64,000 nt of DNA from Toxorhynchites rutilus septentrionalis (taxonomy: Eukaryota; Arthropoda; Insecta; Diptera; Culicidae). The position numbers and the translations under genes were made by a program. The notes below the pieces were generated by a model. It was given only the letters and a program-made list of their open reading frames with translations, was not told the origin of the DNA and made no database searches. Every line of letters starts with the position of its first letter. The stretch's first letter is position 1. The DNA lies in the NCBI RefSeq assembly GCF_029784135.1, contig NC_073746.1:95467709-95531708 (forward strand). The letters run 5' to 3'. Below are positions 21,816 to 33,750 of this stretch, piece after piece.

Positions 21816-22650
21816 CAAGATAGCATTGCTATTGGGCGGTACGAGTTGAAGTCGGACGCGAGCTTTCCGGGTTTTTGAACAGCTATAACTCGTACTTGTT
21901 TCGAATCATCTGGAACAGCATTAACTTCAGAAACTGATTAAATAAATTCAACAAACGATGTTTCGCTACATCAAGGAGGTTTTTCAACAAGTTGAACTTA
22001 ATTTTATCCGATTCTGGAGTTGAATTGTTACATGGAAGGAGAGCAAGAGAGGATTCTACCATCGAAAACTCGGAATCAAGATCACACCTATCTTATGGTA
22101 TATCTCGAACAATTTATTACACGGAAACGGTATCGGGATAAACTTTCCATGCAACATTAGAAATCCATCGATGTAATTATTTTTCGCTTTTATTCGTTGA
22201 AGAGCGATTTCTCATGTTTCGAGCCACTTTCCATATTTTTTTAATTGACGTTTCTCGTGACAAACCTCCCACGAAATTTCGCCAATAAGCACGTTTTCCC
22301 TTTGATCAAGTTTTTAAACTAATTTTCAAGGTCTAAATACGTTTAAAAAAGAGTGCTACCGCTGAACGGAGCACTGTACCGAAAAGTATACATATCGCGC
22401 TGGTGTGAGCGATGTGCAGTATCACCCTGATGTCGTCTATAGACGACGCTCGTATCCAAAAGGGTTAAATGCGTTCCATTTACCCTGATAAAGCTTGGAA
22501 CATTGACTATTCCACCATGGAGTGGGAGATCTTCGACGAATAGTGGACCCTTAGGTGGGGTTCGTTTGAGCGCGAATCGCGCTGTCATAGATCCAACGAG
22601 AAAGGAAGTTATAGTCCTCCAATAGAGGTAAACCAAGTCAGTCTTTTTCA
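21816..22650 (-). pseudogene. degraded I-like LINE, 5' continuation (endonuclease-RT linker)
   Basis: This continues the fragment at 7466-9510 and matches 41495-42270 of the full-length LINE, for example gacagcattgctattgggcgg there versus gatagcattgctattgggcgg here. It covers the region between the endonuclease and the RT fingers. The similarity ends near 22650, so the old copy is 5'-truncated or deleted there. No frame remains open. Confidence 0.85.
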
Positions 22651-25237
22651 ACGACGATAAATTATGAATAGTAATTATTCACGCCGAAAGATTGCTGAAA
22701 GAATCCGTTCACACAACGAACAAACTGAACCACCCCAGTCGACGGCTACACCAGACGAACAAAAAAAATCTTAGTTTTATGCCTGTGCGAAAAACATATT
22801 ACTTACGTGACTTTTGCTGATAATGTTCTGCCGATAAGACGCTTCATGCTGTGAGAGTACTTTTTGTGCCCCTGCGCTGCGTTGACACATTCCTGCGTGG
22901 CCCTCGGAAATGCATTGCGAGAACTACGCTGCGAATAACCACCATGTAGCAACCGCTGGAGAAGAGCCGATGCATCTCTTCAGCTTTCACCTCCATTCGA
23001 CCGACCGTGTTGTTGTCGTTGGCAGCCAGAGAACAAAAACAATAACCCAAGATGTGCACTTACAAAATGCTCTGCACCCAGTGACGATGTAAAGTGTTTA
23101 TGTTGTGCATAAAAGAACATAAAATAAGGGTCGAGAGTGCTGCTTCGAATCCAGAAGCATCTGCTCTCGGGGTGCAGCGCAGAAACAAAAGGGTAGAATG
23201 TAAGCGTTTATTTTTGTGCTGAGTTGATTTGCTTCATCCGCTTTTGTGTCCTGTACCCGGGATAGAAGCCAATTTGGAGGTCGTGTTCCTTGCATAACGC
23301 AGTGTTCTTAAATTGATTGCCTTTTGGTTTGCTTTCTGAAGTCAAAGGATTCTGTTTGGTTTTCAATTGACGGATCAATCAATCCGATCAATATTTCAAT
23401 GCATTCAGCTTATGCTTACTTTCTAAAGTACACGTACAGCACGAAGTCGTCATCAGTCCCCATAGGATTGAGTCGAACAGTATTTTCCCAAATCCCTCAT
23501 GAGCCGTTGTGGTTCCTCGTAGTGTCCCGGGAGGCCTGTCATGAGAAGAATTCGTGTTTTTCTAATTGTTCCTAAACGGCTTACCACTTTATTTGCCAAA
23601 TCTGGGCAAACCCATCGACCGGCCGGCTACAGAATGCTTTCCTTGGCTCCACCACAGCGGCAGAATGATGGTGGTCGGTACTGCATGGCCATAAATCGCC
23701 GGATGGACATGAAATGCCACCGAACACGCGAAATGAGTTGCTCCGGCAAGTGAAACACGGGCAGTTAAAATGTGACCGCAACACGATTCCCTGTCCAGCG
23801 CAGAGTCATTTTTTTCCTCTTTTTTTTTCGACGACGTGATTGAAATACCAAGAGTAAAAATTGTAATAAATCTCGCACTGATTGCATCCCCCGAGAATTT
23901 CGTTTTATTTTTCTTGCTGGCAGCGGGGCTGAGGGGCATCGGATTTTTACCCCTCGAGACTCGCTGAATTGTTTGAAGCTGATCGGGGAAGCGATTACGG
24001 CTGCAAATTCATACCATATTGCAGCGCGACAACTTTCCCGGATTTTCATACCAAAGCTGGCTTCTAATTAAAGCAACACAATGGGGTGACTTATATCGGT
24101 GTGAGCCAAACCTGGTGTAAAATCACGTAACAGAATGAAATGTTTTCATGGTGGCGCACAAATACGTGACACTTCGATGGCGAAGATAAGTCATCACGCT
24201 GTTGAAGCCAAGAATGGATCGGATCGAATTTCCGCTGCGTGTTAAATTAACACTAGTTCAGCACGAAAAAATATCCGTGAGAATTGCGAATACGTGGCAC
24301 TCGCACGAGCAAACTGTTAATGAAAATGTTGTCCCATTGACTGACTTTGAACACCATGATACTCAAAAACATTACTGGATTTAATTACTTTCCCAAACAC
24401 TCTCCCCTAATTACGTCCGGTTATGAAATAATTATCTCAACTAGGAAAAATCATCGACTGCTGGCACATTCTCAAGGTGCTGCTTCTCCGAACGTCTTTC
24501 TGTTTTGCATACACGCACCTTATATCGCTTAATTTGCGTTAAACAAATTAACCTACAAGCTCTACACTCTCTAACAGCGTAGGTTCCGATTCGCTACCTG
24601 TGTACGGATGCAATTTTAGCCCCACTAACACCATATTCAGACGTAATTAAATTCACCTTTTGCTGCACTAATTTCATTTGTGCAACCCGCTATCATGGCA
24701 AATTAAATTAATTGTAACCCGGGGGCAGAGCGGCGGCGGCACTTGCTTCTTGGCAGCCTCAAATCAGCATTTTTCGCTCCTGATCGGAAAGCGATTGGTG
24801 ATGAAATAAATAAATATATATATCGTTCACACCGATCGTGGGTTTCCTCGCCGGGGGTGGCTGGGACTCCCAGCTGCATCAACACGGGGCCCGAATCGTG
24901 GCGTGCAACACTAACTCTCTTCCACTCTCTACATGCATCTTGATTGACCACGTTGGCCTCGGAGTGATCATTAGCATTTCGAGCTGCCGTGGGCTCGTAC
25001 ACACACACCCACGGGACACCGTAGGGAGCAGCCCTTTTCCTGGGCGGGAAAAACTCGCTCGTTTGAACGAAGACGGGCGACCGCAGTTGTGGCTTAGCCT
25101 GGGGACTGCTAATCGGTCAGTAGTGATCATTAAATAGAAATAAATCACTCGCTTCGTTCACTGCCTGCAGGGTTCAAACTTGTTCAAGCGGCATCCATTG
25201 GCGTGGAAAATGACAATTTTGATTCTGACGAATGTTT
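22651..25237. other. unassigned unique-looking DNA upstream of the ap homeobox exon
   Basis: Base composition is more balanced than in the transposon-rich flanks, with G/C-rich patches near 24720-24740 and 24840-25110. I found no LIM-domain pattern (paired Cys-x2-Cys and His-x2-Cys), no long frame with a recognisable domain, and no terminal repeats. As ap exons lie downstream on the + strand, this could be intron or 5' flanking DNA with regulatory content; that is inference. Confidence 0.4.
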
Positions 25238-25300
25238 TTATTGGGTTGTCTGGAAAGTTCGTGCCGATTTTTAAGAAAAATCAAAAGCATTTTTACAGGT
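25238..25300 (+). mobile_element. mariner terminal fragment
   Basis: The sequence tattgggttgtctggaaagt, followed by tcgtgccgatttttaag, has the form of a mariner terminal inverted repeat (ttgggttgtcxgxaaagt). I see no transposase downstream of it; the next few hundred bases are unassigned. It may be a solo end or a deleted element. Confidence 0.5.
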
Positions 25301-25639
25301 GGACATACAACAGTGGACAGTTATACGTGGTGTGCCTGGTTCGTTTTTTCATTCATTAAAAAAGGGATTTATTCAGGATGGAGATGAAAAAAAATCTACA
25401 AAAGGTAATTCAATGGAAATTTTTTACCTTAAATCCTACGTTTATAAGGCCTATGCATCAAGACCCTTATCAGGTGATTTACAGCAACCATGAAAACAGT
25501 CAGGTCAAAACGTTATCCTGAGATAATCTTTTGATTTGCAAATAATTCTGCGTTAGATCTACTTCAAGTAGTACATCGCACTAAAAGTACAAATAATACA
25601 GAGATATGAAATTACAAACTGCTGATAGCGTGTTCGAGA

Positions 25640-26990
25640 TCGCTTAAATTTTTTATACGATTTTATTTTAGTCTTATCAATGTCCTTCATTAATGAAGGA
25701 AGGGGTATGAAAACTGCTAACTGCTACTTGCCTAATTATTTTCTAGCTTTTTGTACATTATCTGTATTACTATTATGCATAATCACAAATAAACCGTTTG
25801 ACTTAAAAAGTTTTTTTTAATTTATTTTGTTTTCTAGTTTTTAGTAGTACGTTTTTAGTCGGAATATTTTTATGATGTACTGTATTCTATTATATTATTC
25901 TATTATCAATTATCAAAATACCGACATTGAGAGAATTGCAAAAAATACATGGTACCTACCTCACAGACATTCAAATATACATACAAACAGGTCAAGGTGA
26001 ATGAAACCATTTGAAAAAGTAATTGCTTGTTTGGGGACTGCGGCCACCTTGGATTTGAATTTTTCATGATATGCTACGTTCTAATTGTACTTTCATATGA
26101 TGGGGTATTGAAAAAAAAATCACCGTTTCACCGTTTTGTAGTGGTGCTCATTTTGGATTTGATTTTTTTATAAATAACTATGTTCTACTAGTCAAGCCCT
26201 TCCATTAGATATTCATATTGATGAGGTTTTATTTGATACTCATATTTATGGGATTCTGAGAAAATATGTAATACGCCATTTTTTAGCGGCCACCATTTTA
26301 GATTATATATTGTGCCATTTTTTGGGGCAGCCATTTTGGATTTGCATTTTTTTATAAATAAATGTGATTTACTAATCAAGCCCTTTTATTTGATACTCAT
26401 ATTTATGGGATTCTGAGAAAATATGTAATCCGCCATTTTGTAGCAGCCGCCATTTAAGATTTGCTTTTTTCACAAATAACTGTATTCCACTAGGCCTAGC
26501 CCTTTCATTTGATACCCATATTAATATGATTTTGAAAAAAAATATATATGACACCATTTTGTAGTGGCCACCATTTTAGATTTGCATTTTTCATTACAAA
26601 GTGTGTTCTACCAATACAGCCCTTTTATTTGATACCCATATTGATGGAGTTCTGAGAAAATATGTGATCTGCCATTTTGTAGCGGCCGCCATCTTGTATT
26701 TACATTTTTCACAAATAACTGTATCCTACTAGTCAAGCTCTTTCATTTGATACCCATATTGATGGAGTTTTGAAAATATATATATAAGACGCCAATTTGT
26801 GATGGCGGCCATTTTGGATTTGCATTTCTCATAAACAACTGTATTCTACTAGTCCCATATTGATGGGGTTTTGGAAAAACCCATATTGAAGATGTTTTGA
26901 GAAAATATGTACTCCGTCATTTAGTAGCGGCCGCCATCTTGGATTTTCAAATTAATGAAATACGCAGTTTTATAGGGACTGCAGAGATAA
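25640..26990 (-). repeat. dispersed repeat with about 117 bp satellite monomers (array B)
   Basis: This is a second copy, in opposite orientation, of the repeat at 10399-11667. It opens with acgattttattttagtctta and taattattttctagctttt, and then has tandem monomers of about 117 bp between roughly 26040 and 26960. Monomer landmarks are gatacccatatt (26512, 26630 and 26747) and the block cgccattttgtagcggccgcca. It ends with acgcagttttatagggactg, the counterpart of the start of array A. No coding sequence is recognised. Confidence 0.8.
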
Positions 26991-27480
26991 CGGCCCTCTT
27001 CACTTAAGGCACGTTTTCGATTTACGGCCTAAAATGATTCGCTATAACGGTAAAAAACTTTTTTTTCGTTGTCGATGAATATTGTATTTTTGAATTTATT
27101 TTTGATGCCAAATGTCTTATAATTGCAGGAAACGTCGAGATCTACTGTAATCTCTAATTTTTTTTTGTCAAAAATCGACACTGAGACTTTTGAGTCTTTT
27201 TTTCGGAATAGGAGACAAAACGTATGGGTGTAGAGTGCCAATGCAAATGATCATCTTGATTTTTCATGTGGAACTTCGAGCGAAATGTTGATTTACACGA
27301 TAAACATTGTTTTGGGTATTTCATCGTGTAAATCAATGTATGAACTTGTTATGTGTGTATTTTTGATTTAAACGAAATAAAAAAATTAAATGTATATTGA
27401 TTGATAAACCATTTTCCTAAATAGTTCATTAAACAAGTTTAAACTTAAACTTGAAGCATTCCCATTTTCTCATACTTTTG
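26991..27480. repeat. dispersed A/T-rich repeat shared with 45125-45870
   Basis: The block cggccctcttcactta and tttacggcctaaaatg recurs inverted at 45775-45845. The block aatgtcttataatt, gtcgagatctactgt and tttttgtcaaaaat recurs in direct orientation at 45301-45370. The family looks like a long non-coding repeat or a degraded transposon with internal inverted segments; I cannot name it. Confidence 0.6.
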
Positions 27481-27592
27481 TTCTACCGATTGGTGTGCTT
27501 AAAAACGAGCAAATTGCGTCAAAAAAGAGCAACTAACAGATTCGTTTCTGTCCGTTTTCAACTTATTTGGTATAAATAAGCCATTCGCAATT

Positions 27593-27700
27593 CGCAAATT
27601 TCCTTCGACTTGCACTGTGGTCACGCGTATTCTAGAGCTTGCCCCTCGCAAATTTCCTTCGACTTGCACTGTGGTCACGCGTATTCTAGAGCTTGCCCCT
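27593..27700. repeat. 54 bp perfect tandem duplication
   Basis: The unit starts cgcaaatttccttcgacttg and ends agagcttgcccct, and occurs twice head to tail (27593-27646 and 27647-27700). The two units look identical, so the duplication is recent. Confidence 0.9.
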
Positions 27701-28708
27701 CGGAATACATTGAAGGCGTGTTATTATTTGGCTTAAGAAATCTCAACTAAGTATTAATAAATGACGCTAGTTAATGCATTCGTTGAGACGGCAAAAGTTC
27801 CACAGAGAACGTTAACGCCATTCAAGAAGAAGAAGCCATTCGCAATTTGAAACCACACCACTTCTCGTGTGGTGATCATCGAAGCAACATCGTTGCCGGA
27901 GAGTGTCGGGCGGGATCGGATTGTTTTTCTCAAGAAGGAGTTTCTTTCCACAAGGGCCCTTTTCTCAAGGCTAGAGGCGAAAAACAAAAATGGAATGGAG
28001 CGAAACCACAGTTGCGAGCATGCTAGTAAGTACAACACAACAAGTGAATATCATTCATGCCTATTGCTGATTTTACGCACATATGCGTACCAACCAAGAA
28101 TCTGTAGATAAAGATTACAGATTTTTATGGTTTTCACACAGATTCACAGATTTTCCAAAATAACGATCCAATATTAGTTATGGCTTGATCTCAATATTTT
28201 TTTTCCAACTCACCAATTTTATTCATATAGCATTCGAATCAGTTTGAATGAAAGTTTTTTTGGTATTCAGAAATAGCGTGTAGTACTGCTTTCTCATGTT
28301 CAATCTAAGACGATCAGATGAAAAAATCTGCGTCATCGGCTAGCTTTACAATAAATAAATAACACTGTTTATCTTTTTCCTACTAAAGCACAGTGAATGC
28401 GAATTTTTACGTAGATTCCACCAGCATCGTCAAATTCATAATAACTGTGAATAATGGCATTGTCACGGAAGAATGTCCTGTAGCCAGCCATCTTGTACTT
28501 CACCAGAAAGCTTTACACAGAGAGACGATCACTCCATGTGAACTTACCTCTCGTGTTCCGCATGTAAAACTGACCGCCACACAAAGGAAGTCAATTAACA
28601 TTGCGTCGAAACATTGTTCCCGAATACATTGTGTAACATCTATTTGAGGGGAATGGACAATGATGTTAAGCCCTGTGTACATCTCACAATATCTATGCCA
28701 ATCAATGA
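27701..28708. other. unassigned DNA with a doubtful coding trace
   Basis: The + strand frame from 27869 reads GRDRIVFLKKEFLSTRALFS, which faintly recalls the core of ribosomal protein L6. The similarity is too weak and too short to call, and flanking frames are interrupted. The rest of the interval shows nothing recognisable. It lies upstream of the ap homeobox exon and may be intronic. Confidence 0.3.
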
Positions 28709-29270
28709 TATTGGGTTGGGGAAAAAGAAATGTCGTATATTGTCAATATATGGCAACACTTAAACATATCTTGTGTTGTACTTATCGCATCGGGTCATAC
28801 TATACGGCTATTTAAAGACGACAATCTGTGCTACAAGTGTCGTTTTGACAGTGTTGTCATTGTCCTTTTCAGTCTCAAGTTATAGCGCGTCAAAGATGGA
28901 GGCCACCAAGCAAGGAATTCGCCATATTTTACGTTTTTACTACCTGCGAGGTAAAACTGCAACGAAGGTGGCCGAAAAAATTCGTGTAGTTTATGGACCC
29001 GATACTGTAACAATTCGCACAGCACAGCGTTGGTGCCACACGAGTTGACGCAAAAAAATCTTTTAGACCGAATCAACGCCTGCGATGCAATGCTGAAACG
29101 GAACGAACTCGACCCATTTTTGAAGAAGATGGTGACTGGTGATGAAAAGTAGATCACGTACGACAACCTAAAGCGAAAAAAGTCGTGGTCCAAGCGTGGT
29201 GAGCCGGCCCAAACCATCGCCAAGGCCGGATTGACGGCCAGGAAGGTTTTGCTGTGTGTTTGGTTGTAGT
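28709..29270 (+). mobile_element. mariner with large internal deletion
   Basis: The left terminus attgggttggggaaaaagaaatg is typical of irritans-type mariners. The transposase starts at the ATG at 28896 and is deleted in the middle: the N-terminal domain up to TAQRWCH is followed directly by the region just before the first catalytic Asp. The sequence stops resembling mariner at about 29270, after VLLCVWL, so no right terminus is seen. Confidence 0.8.
28896..29270 (+). pseudogene. mariner transposase, internally deleted
   Basis: The frame begins MEATKQGIRHILRFYYLRGK, then TATKVAEKIRVVYGPDTVTI, the first helix-turn-helix region. After the RTAQRWC block the frame breaks. A second frame gives KNLLDRINACDAMLKRNELD, then PFLKKMVTGDEK, where the Asp is the first catalytic residue, then a stop in place of Trp, and KRKKSWSKRGEPAQTIAKAG. 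Most of the second HTH is missing and the second and third catalytic motifs are absent. Confidence 0.85.
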
Positions 29271-30389
29271 AACTTTTTCCGCTTTTGACCCAATCTCACC
29301 CTCATTGATGGCAATAATTTTTTTCCGATCAATTGCAGAGCTTTCACGACGGACGATCATAGAATGCATAACAGCCAACAGGAGGCAGTCGTCAACGACA
29401 AATTCGGTACAGCGAAAGACGCTCGAGTTTCTTCTGCTCGTGTCTTTGATGGTTCTCCACCCCACCCTCAAGCCAACACAAATTGAACCAACAAAGAAAA
29501 CGTAATAGCAAAAATAAGCGAATCGGTAGTTGCTGCAATAAATCATCTAAACCCTCAGTTGATCTGCTAAGCGTTCTCGATAGGGAAAACAGCGGCATCA
29601 TCCCCCTGGGGGTAGTGAAAATAGGAGATCGTAACGAAAGATCGTGTCAGAATTACGAGCTGTGTACAACTTCATCAATAATAAATTAATATACAACTGA
29701 TTGCTGCGAGTGCGCCTTATTAAGTATTATACCAGACCTAAACACGACATCACTTTCAGCTTCAACAGTATTTGATGTTTGATGTATTCTTGAACAGTAC
29801 TCATAATGATTGTGCTTATTGATAAATAATGAATAACCAGATGTATAACGAAACAAAAACACTTAAGCTCCGGCAAATGTTTATCAACTTATTTGCAATG
29901 GCAACATTAGTCATTATTTTTATCACACGCAATATTTTCCTACCGATAATGAGAAGGGCCATGTTCATTTAGTTGTACAACTTTGGTAATGTTGGCCAAC
30001 TTGTGAAAGAGTGCGAACACAATAGATGTTTTCCTAGAATAATTTAACTGCAACAATTAACACAAATAATGGCGATAACCGCTTCTCTTCTTCGAAACGA
30101 ACGGTGCCTCTGTTCGATCGTAAATTCACGCGTTCACTTCGACAGTGTTGAATCTCTTGCTTATTATTTGTTTTCTGTATACTTGAATTGTGCTCAACAT
30201 AAAGTGGAAGAGTGTAGCGCAAATAAATGGTTTCGTCCCACTATTCTGGCGGCCACTTGGCAATTGTGCTTGAACCGTACATGTTTCCGCCACTCAAAGC
30301 AGCACTTCAGCATTTTTGTTTTGTTTTTCTTGTTTCTTATTTACCGAATCACTAAGCATATTTTCCGCCCTCTCGGCCCATCCCCACAG
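29271..30389. other. ap: intron sequence immediately upstream of the ap homeobox exon
   Basis: The interval ends in a pyrimidine-rich tract and the acceptor tccccacag (30381-30389). The preceding kilobase contains no recognisable exon or transposon. The open frames visible on both strands here are short and lack domains. Confidence 0.5.
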
Positions 30390-30628
30390 ACCTGCTGCAC
30401 AAAGAGCTGAACGCAAGCAATCTGGATCTGTCCTCGTACGACGGAAGCCAATCGCCTGGTTCCGGTGGCACACTCACCCCCAACTGTCGGACCAAACGGA
30501 TGCGAACCTCGTTCAAACATCACCAGCTCCGGACGATGAAGTCCTACTTTGCGATCAACCAAAATCCGGACGCCAAGGACCTGAAGCAGCTGGCGCAGAA
30601 AACGGGACTCTCCAAGCGGGTGCTGCAG
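30390..30628 (+). CDS. ap: apterous, homeobox exon (first 46 residues of the homeodomain)
   Basis: Apterous is a LIM-homeodomain transcription factor that sets dorsal identity in the insect wing disc and specifies certain interneurons and muscles. This internal exon lies between acceptor cacag (30389) and donor gtgagc (30629). It starts with two bases completing a codon from the previous exon, then reads 79 codons: LLHKELNASNLDLSSYDGSQ, a Ser/Gly-rich linker, and the homeodomain from TKRMRTSFKHHQLRTMKSYF to KTGLSKRVLQ (residues 1-46). The exon ends in phase 0 within helix 3, the position I recall for the Lhx2/Lhx9/ap family. The LIM domains are not in this exon and were not found upstream. 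Which insect paralogue (apA or apB) it is cannot be settled here. Confidence 0.93.
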
Positions 30629-31345
30629 GTGAGCAAACCCAAAATGTTCTAATTAGTGCTGCTATACGAGGTGTAGTAAAAAGAAAAATACATTGAGAAA
30701 TTTCCTTAAAAATATTGAATCGTGCATGTGGTTATGTGGCGGGCATGCGTTGAAGAAATATAACCCATTCCATGAAGTTATGCACTGAAAACCAAATTTT
30801 AGCTCAAGTTTTAGGAGAAAATTTATAACGTTATCTGAATAAACACTATTAATTTATAATCCGCTCATAATAAGTTCCACTGCATTCTATTGAATACATT
30901 AATCAAATCTTTATTTGACTACTGATTGCTCCAGCTCAATTTCAAAATTTTGTGTTTGCAATTAAAAAAAAGTCAGCACATGTTTGGCTCCGAATTCTTT
31001 TGAAAAAAAAAAAGTTTATAAACTTCCATCTTATCTCTTTTAACTGTTTTTTAAACATTAATAAACTGGCACCAAAATACTTTAAATTAAACGAAATCAT
31101 TCTCACTGTTAACCATTAGGCAGATTTCCGCTGTTGGGATTTTGAACATATCCTTCATGAGAGAATATCTTCATATTATACCGATTCGTGTTCGAATGCC
31201 CTGACAGCACCAGACCCATACTTCCTTTGAACTGCGACATATTTTTAGCTGGTGGTTTATAATGTCGACCCCTCCACATTTAGCACATAATGGGGGATTT
31301 CTTCGAATATTGAAAGTTAAAAGTTTTTCACCAGTTGGAACCAGA

Positions 31346-31990
31346 TTATTGACGAACCAGAATGTTCTCCCATACCCAAATCCTAATCAGAATCAATTTT
31401 GTTTTCAATTTTTGGAACACAATTATTAGAATTAGCAAAACGCATATATAATTGTTTTGTTGAGTTGTTTTGATACATCGGATATCTCTAGCTGTAGAAA
31501 TCCATTCCCTGGCATTTCTCGTCAAACGTTGCGGAATCCGGAAATCTAACAAGTAATTCTCTTGTTCCAAATTTCCATTTTGATCTGTATTGTACAACAA
31601 ATTTTTAATAAACAGTGCTTTTACTTTTACTTCAGGATCAATTAATTTTATTCTTCCTTTCAAATAACCAAGGTATAATTGATTTCGTTCTACTCTAGAA
31701 GTGGATTCATTCCATATAAAATTTCCATACGCTTTTCGTATTTCTGCAATGTTTTGACGATTTAAAGTTGGAAAAACTTGGCCCAAGAACTAAAGTTTCA
31801 ATAAAATGAACTTATTCAATACTATACATCTTTCGAAAAAAATCGAATTTTGAATCTTGTGTTTCTGTATTGTCATTTTTAAATTAACGATTAATGAATC
31901 ATAATTTGATACCACAATACATAATGGTCCAGGAGATGCATTTAAGTGGAAATTAGCATTTAGAGCTCGATAGTGTCTCCGTTCCACTAT
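31346..31990 (-). pseudogene. LINE reverse transcriptase C-terminal fragment (L1/Tx1-like)
   Basis: The minus strand frame from 31786 reads KAYGNFIWNESTSRVERNQL, YLGYLKGRIKLIDPEVKVKA and LFIKNLLYNTD. This resembles the segment after the polymerase domain in L1/Tx1/Outcast-type LINEs, where FLW, RV.R..L and KxKALFIK are recurrent. A short frame upstream (31790-31987, NANFHLNASPG) may be part of the same element. There is no RT catalytic motif, so family assignment is tentative. Confidence 0.5.
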
Positions 31991-32375
31991 TAGAGCCTAT
32001 CAATACCAACATTTTGCCATGCAGAATTTGTCAATATCTTTATCCTGCTCAAAATTATTGATGGGTTGTCACCCAAAAACTCATGATTTCAATTTCATTT
32101 TACTCAAATACAACAAATAACATATCTTTGAAAAACACATATTGTATAGAGCGAAATGTGTTCTTTCAAATTCCGTCAACAAACATTTTTTATGTTTGCC
32201 CCAGAAAGAATGGCAAGTAATTGAAGAGAGTGTATTTTTTGAGAAGAAATATCAATAACTTTGAGTGAAGTTGAGATATTGACAAGTTCTGCATCGCAAA
32301 ATGTTTATATTAGTAAGCTCTGAAAGTCTATCGAAGACAGTTTGTATGTAGAATCAATATATATAAAAATGGTTT

Positions 32376-32406
<31 letters not shown>

Positions 32407-33600
32407 GATTCTTATGGACTCGGAAACTACTAAACCGATCAATATGAAAATTGGTATGTAGGGGTTTTTGGGGCCGGGGAAGGTTTTCGTGATAGTTTGA
32501 GACCCTTCCCCCCTCTCTAAGGGGGGGCTGCCATACAAATGAAACACAAATTTCTGCATAACTCGAAAACTAATCAATCAAATGGAGCCACATTTGGCAT
32601 GTGGAGGTTTTACGGGGCACGAAACGTTTCTATGGTGAATACACTCCTCCCCCTCTCTAAGGCGGCTGCCATACAAACGAAACACAAACTTCTGCATAAC
32701 TCGAGAACTAATCAAGCCTAATTTGGGATGGAGAGGGGGTTCCATAAAAATATTATACATAATTCAACCAAAAATATTCCAACCAAACATGACGATTGAA
32801 AATTTTCGGAAAACTCTGAAGGAAAAAGGGAAAATTCGGAAAATTAAATTCCCATATGTTCTACAATTACATAGTGCATAGTGCAAGTGCTGTTAGTCCA
32901 TTTGATGTTTGCGCTAGCGAAATTGATCTTTGTTCGAAACTGGAAATAGATTTTAATGTGATGAAACGCACTCCTATACCTTCTTCTATCTATACCAAAA
33001 AAAGAATCGCCGGATGTGTTGATAAGAGCAAAACTCGAGGAAGAAATTGTCCGATATGGGGCTGCCTTTATTCTTTTATATATTCAGTATAAAACATTTA
33101 TTCCATGTAACGGAGAAACATGTTATTTGCAAGTGGTTGAAAAATCTTGAACGAGAATTGTGTCTGAAAATAATATGATATTGTAATGATGAGTTTTGTT
33201 AGAAATACTAGGAAATTTATAGTAAAAGGTAAATTCAACGGAGTCGAATAGAAAATCAACAGTTTTTTTTCATGGTGACCCTAACGCAACTTATAAAAAA
33301 GGCGGTATATCGGTTATTTCAAGAGATAGAAAAAAAACTTTGTTCTACAAAGATGTCTCAAATAACTGGGACTACAATATTGTCGAACTATGTTTACCTC
33401 TTTTTAGGTATCTTTTTTTACCTAAAAATAAGAAAGTTAGATTTTTTATTTCATCGACAATTTTGGTCACCCTATTTTCTATAACATAAAAAAAATGATT
33501 GTATGTAACAACTTTGTCGAAAACAGTTTTTGTCTAGAGAATAACTGTCGAGCTCTAAATGCTAATTTCCACTTAAATACATCTCCTGGACCATTGTGCA
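31918..33600. repeat. inverted pair of about 50 bp segments in the ap intron
   Basis: The left copy (about 31924-31972) reads aatggtccaggagatgcatt, taagtggaaattagcattta, gagctcga. The right copy (about 33549-33597) is its reverse complement with a few changes. They enclose the TGTC-type repeat, so they may be ends of an unrecognised element or two unrelated fragments of one family. Confidence 0.65.
32345..33100 (-). repeat. dispersed repeat of the actagctgacccggc family, incomplete copy
   Basis: From the left it has atatataaaaatgg, a (ctgt)n run (32372-32407), gattcttatggactcggaaa, ggggtttttggggccggg, and then modules containing ggctgccatacaaatgaaac and gcataactcgaaaactaatc. It ends with a block from ttctacaattacatagtg to gaatcgccggatgtgttg. 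Full copies elsewhere (62937-63600) continue to actagctgacccggc, which is missing here. No coding sequence is seen. Confidence 0.8.
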
Positions 33601-33750
33601 TTGTGCATTGTTACCACGCGATGATGATGATATTAGGTTGAAGGGTGTCTGGATTGGTAATCTCGCTCATCAACAAAATCAATATTGTTTTTTAGATATT
33701 CAAACATAAAAGATAAAATAACGAAAATAAAATTTCGACTACTTTTTCAG

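Larger units (their letters stand above)
30629..33750 (+). other. ap: ap intron within the homeodomain
   Basis: This 3122 bp intron has donor CAG/gtgagc and acceptor tactttttcag, phase 0. It is loaded with mobile debris: a minus-strand LINE fragment (31346-31990), a TGTC-type dispersed repeat (32345-33100) and a pair of inverted 50 bp segments (about 31918-31972 and 33548-33600). No cryptic exon is apparent. The reading frame joins cleanly across it (VLQ then VWFQNARAKW). Confidence 0.9.

Noticed and set aside
23541..25148. Several overlapping 60-110 codon frames on both strands
   Set aside because: None shows a recognisable domain, splice context or similarity to neighbouring elements; they look like chance frames in G/C-richer DNA.
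27869..28111. Possible ribosomal protein L6-like pseudogene (GRDRIVFLKK segment)
   Set aside because: The match is about ten residues long, surrounding residues do not align, and no second conserved block is found.
22651..30389. Search for LIM-domain exons of ap
   Set aside because: I looked for paired Cys-x2-Cys/His-x2-Cys patterns next to splice signals on the + strand and found none convincing.
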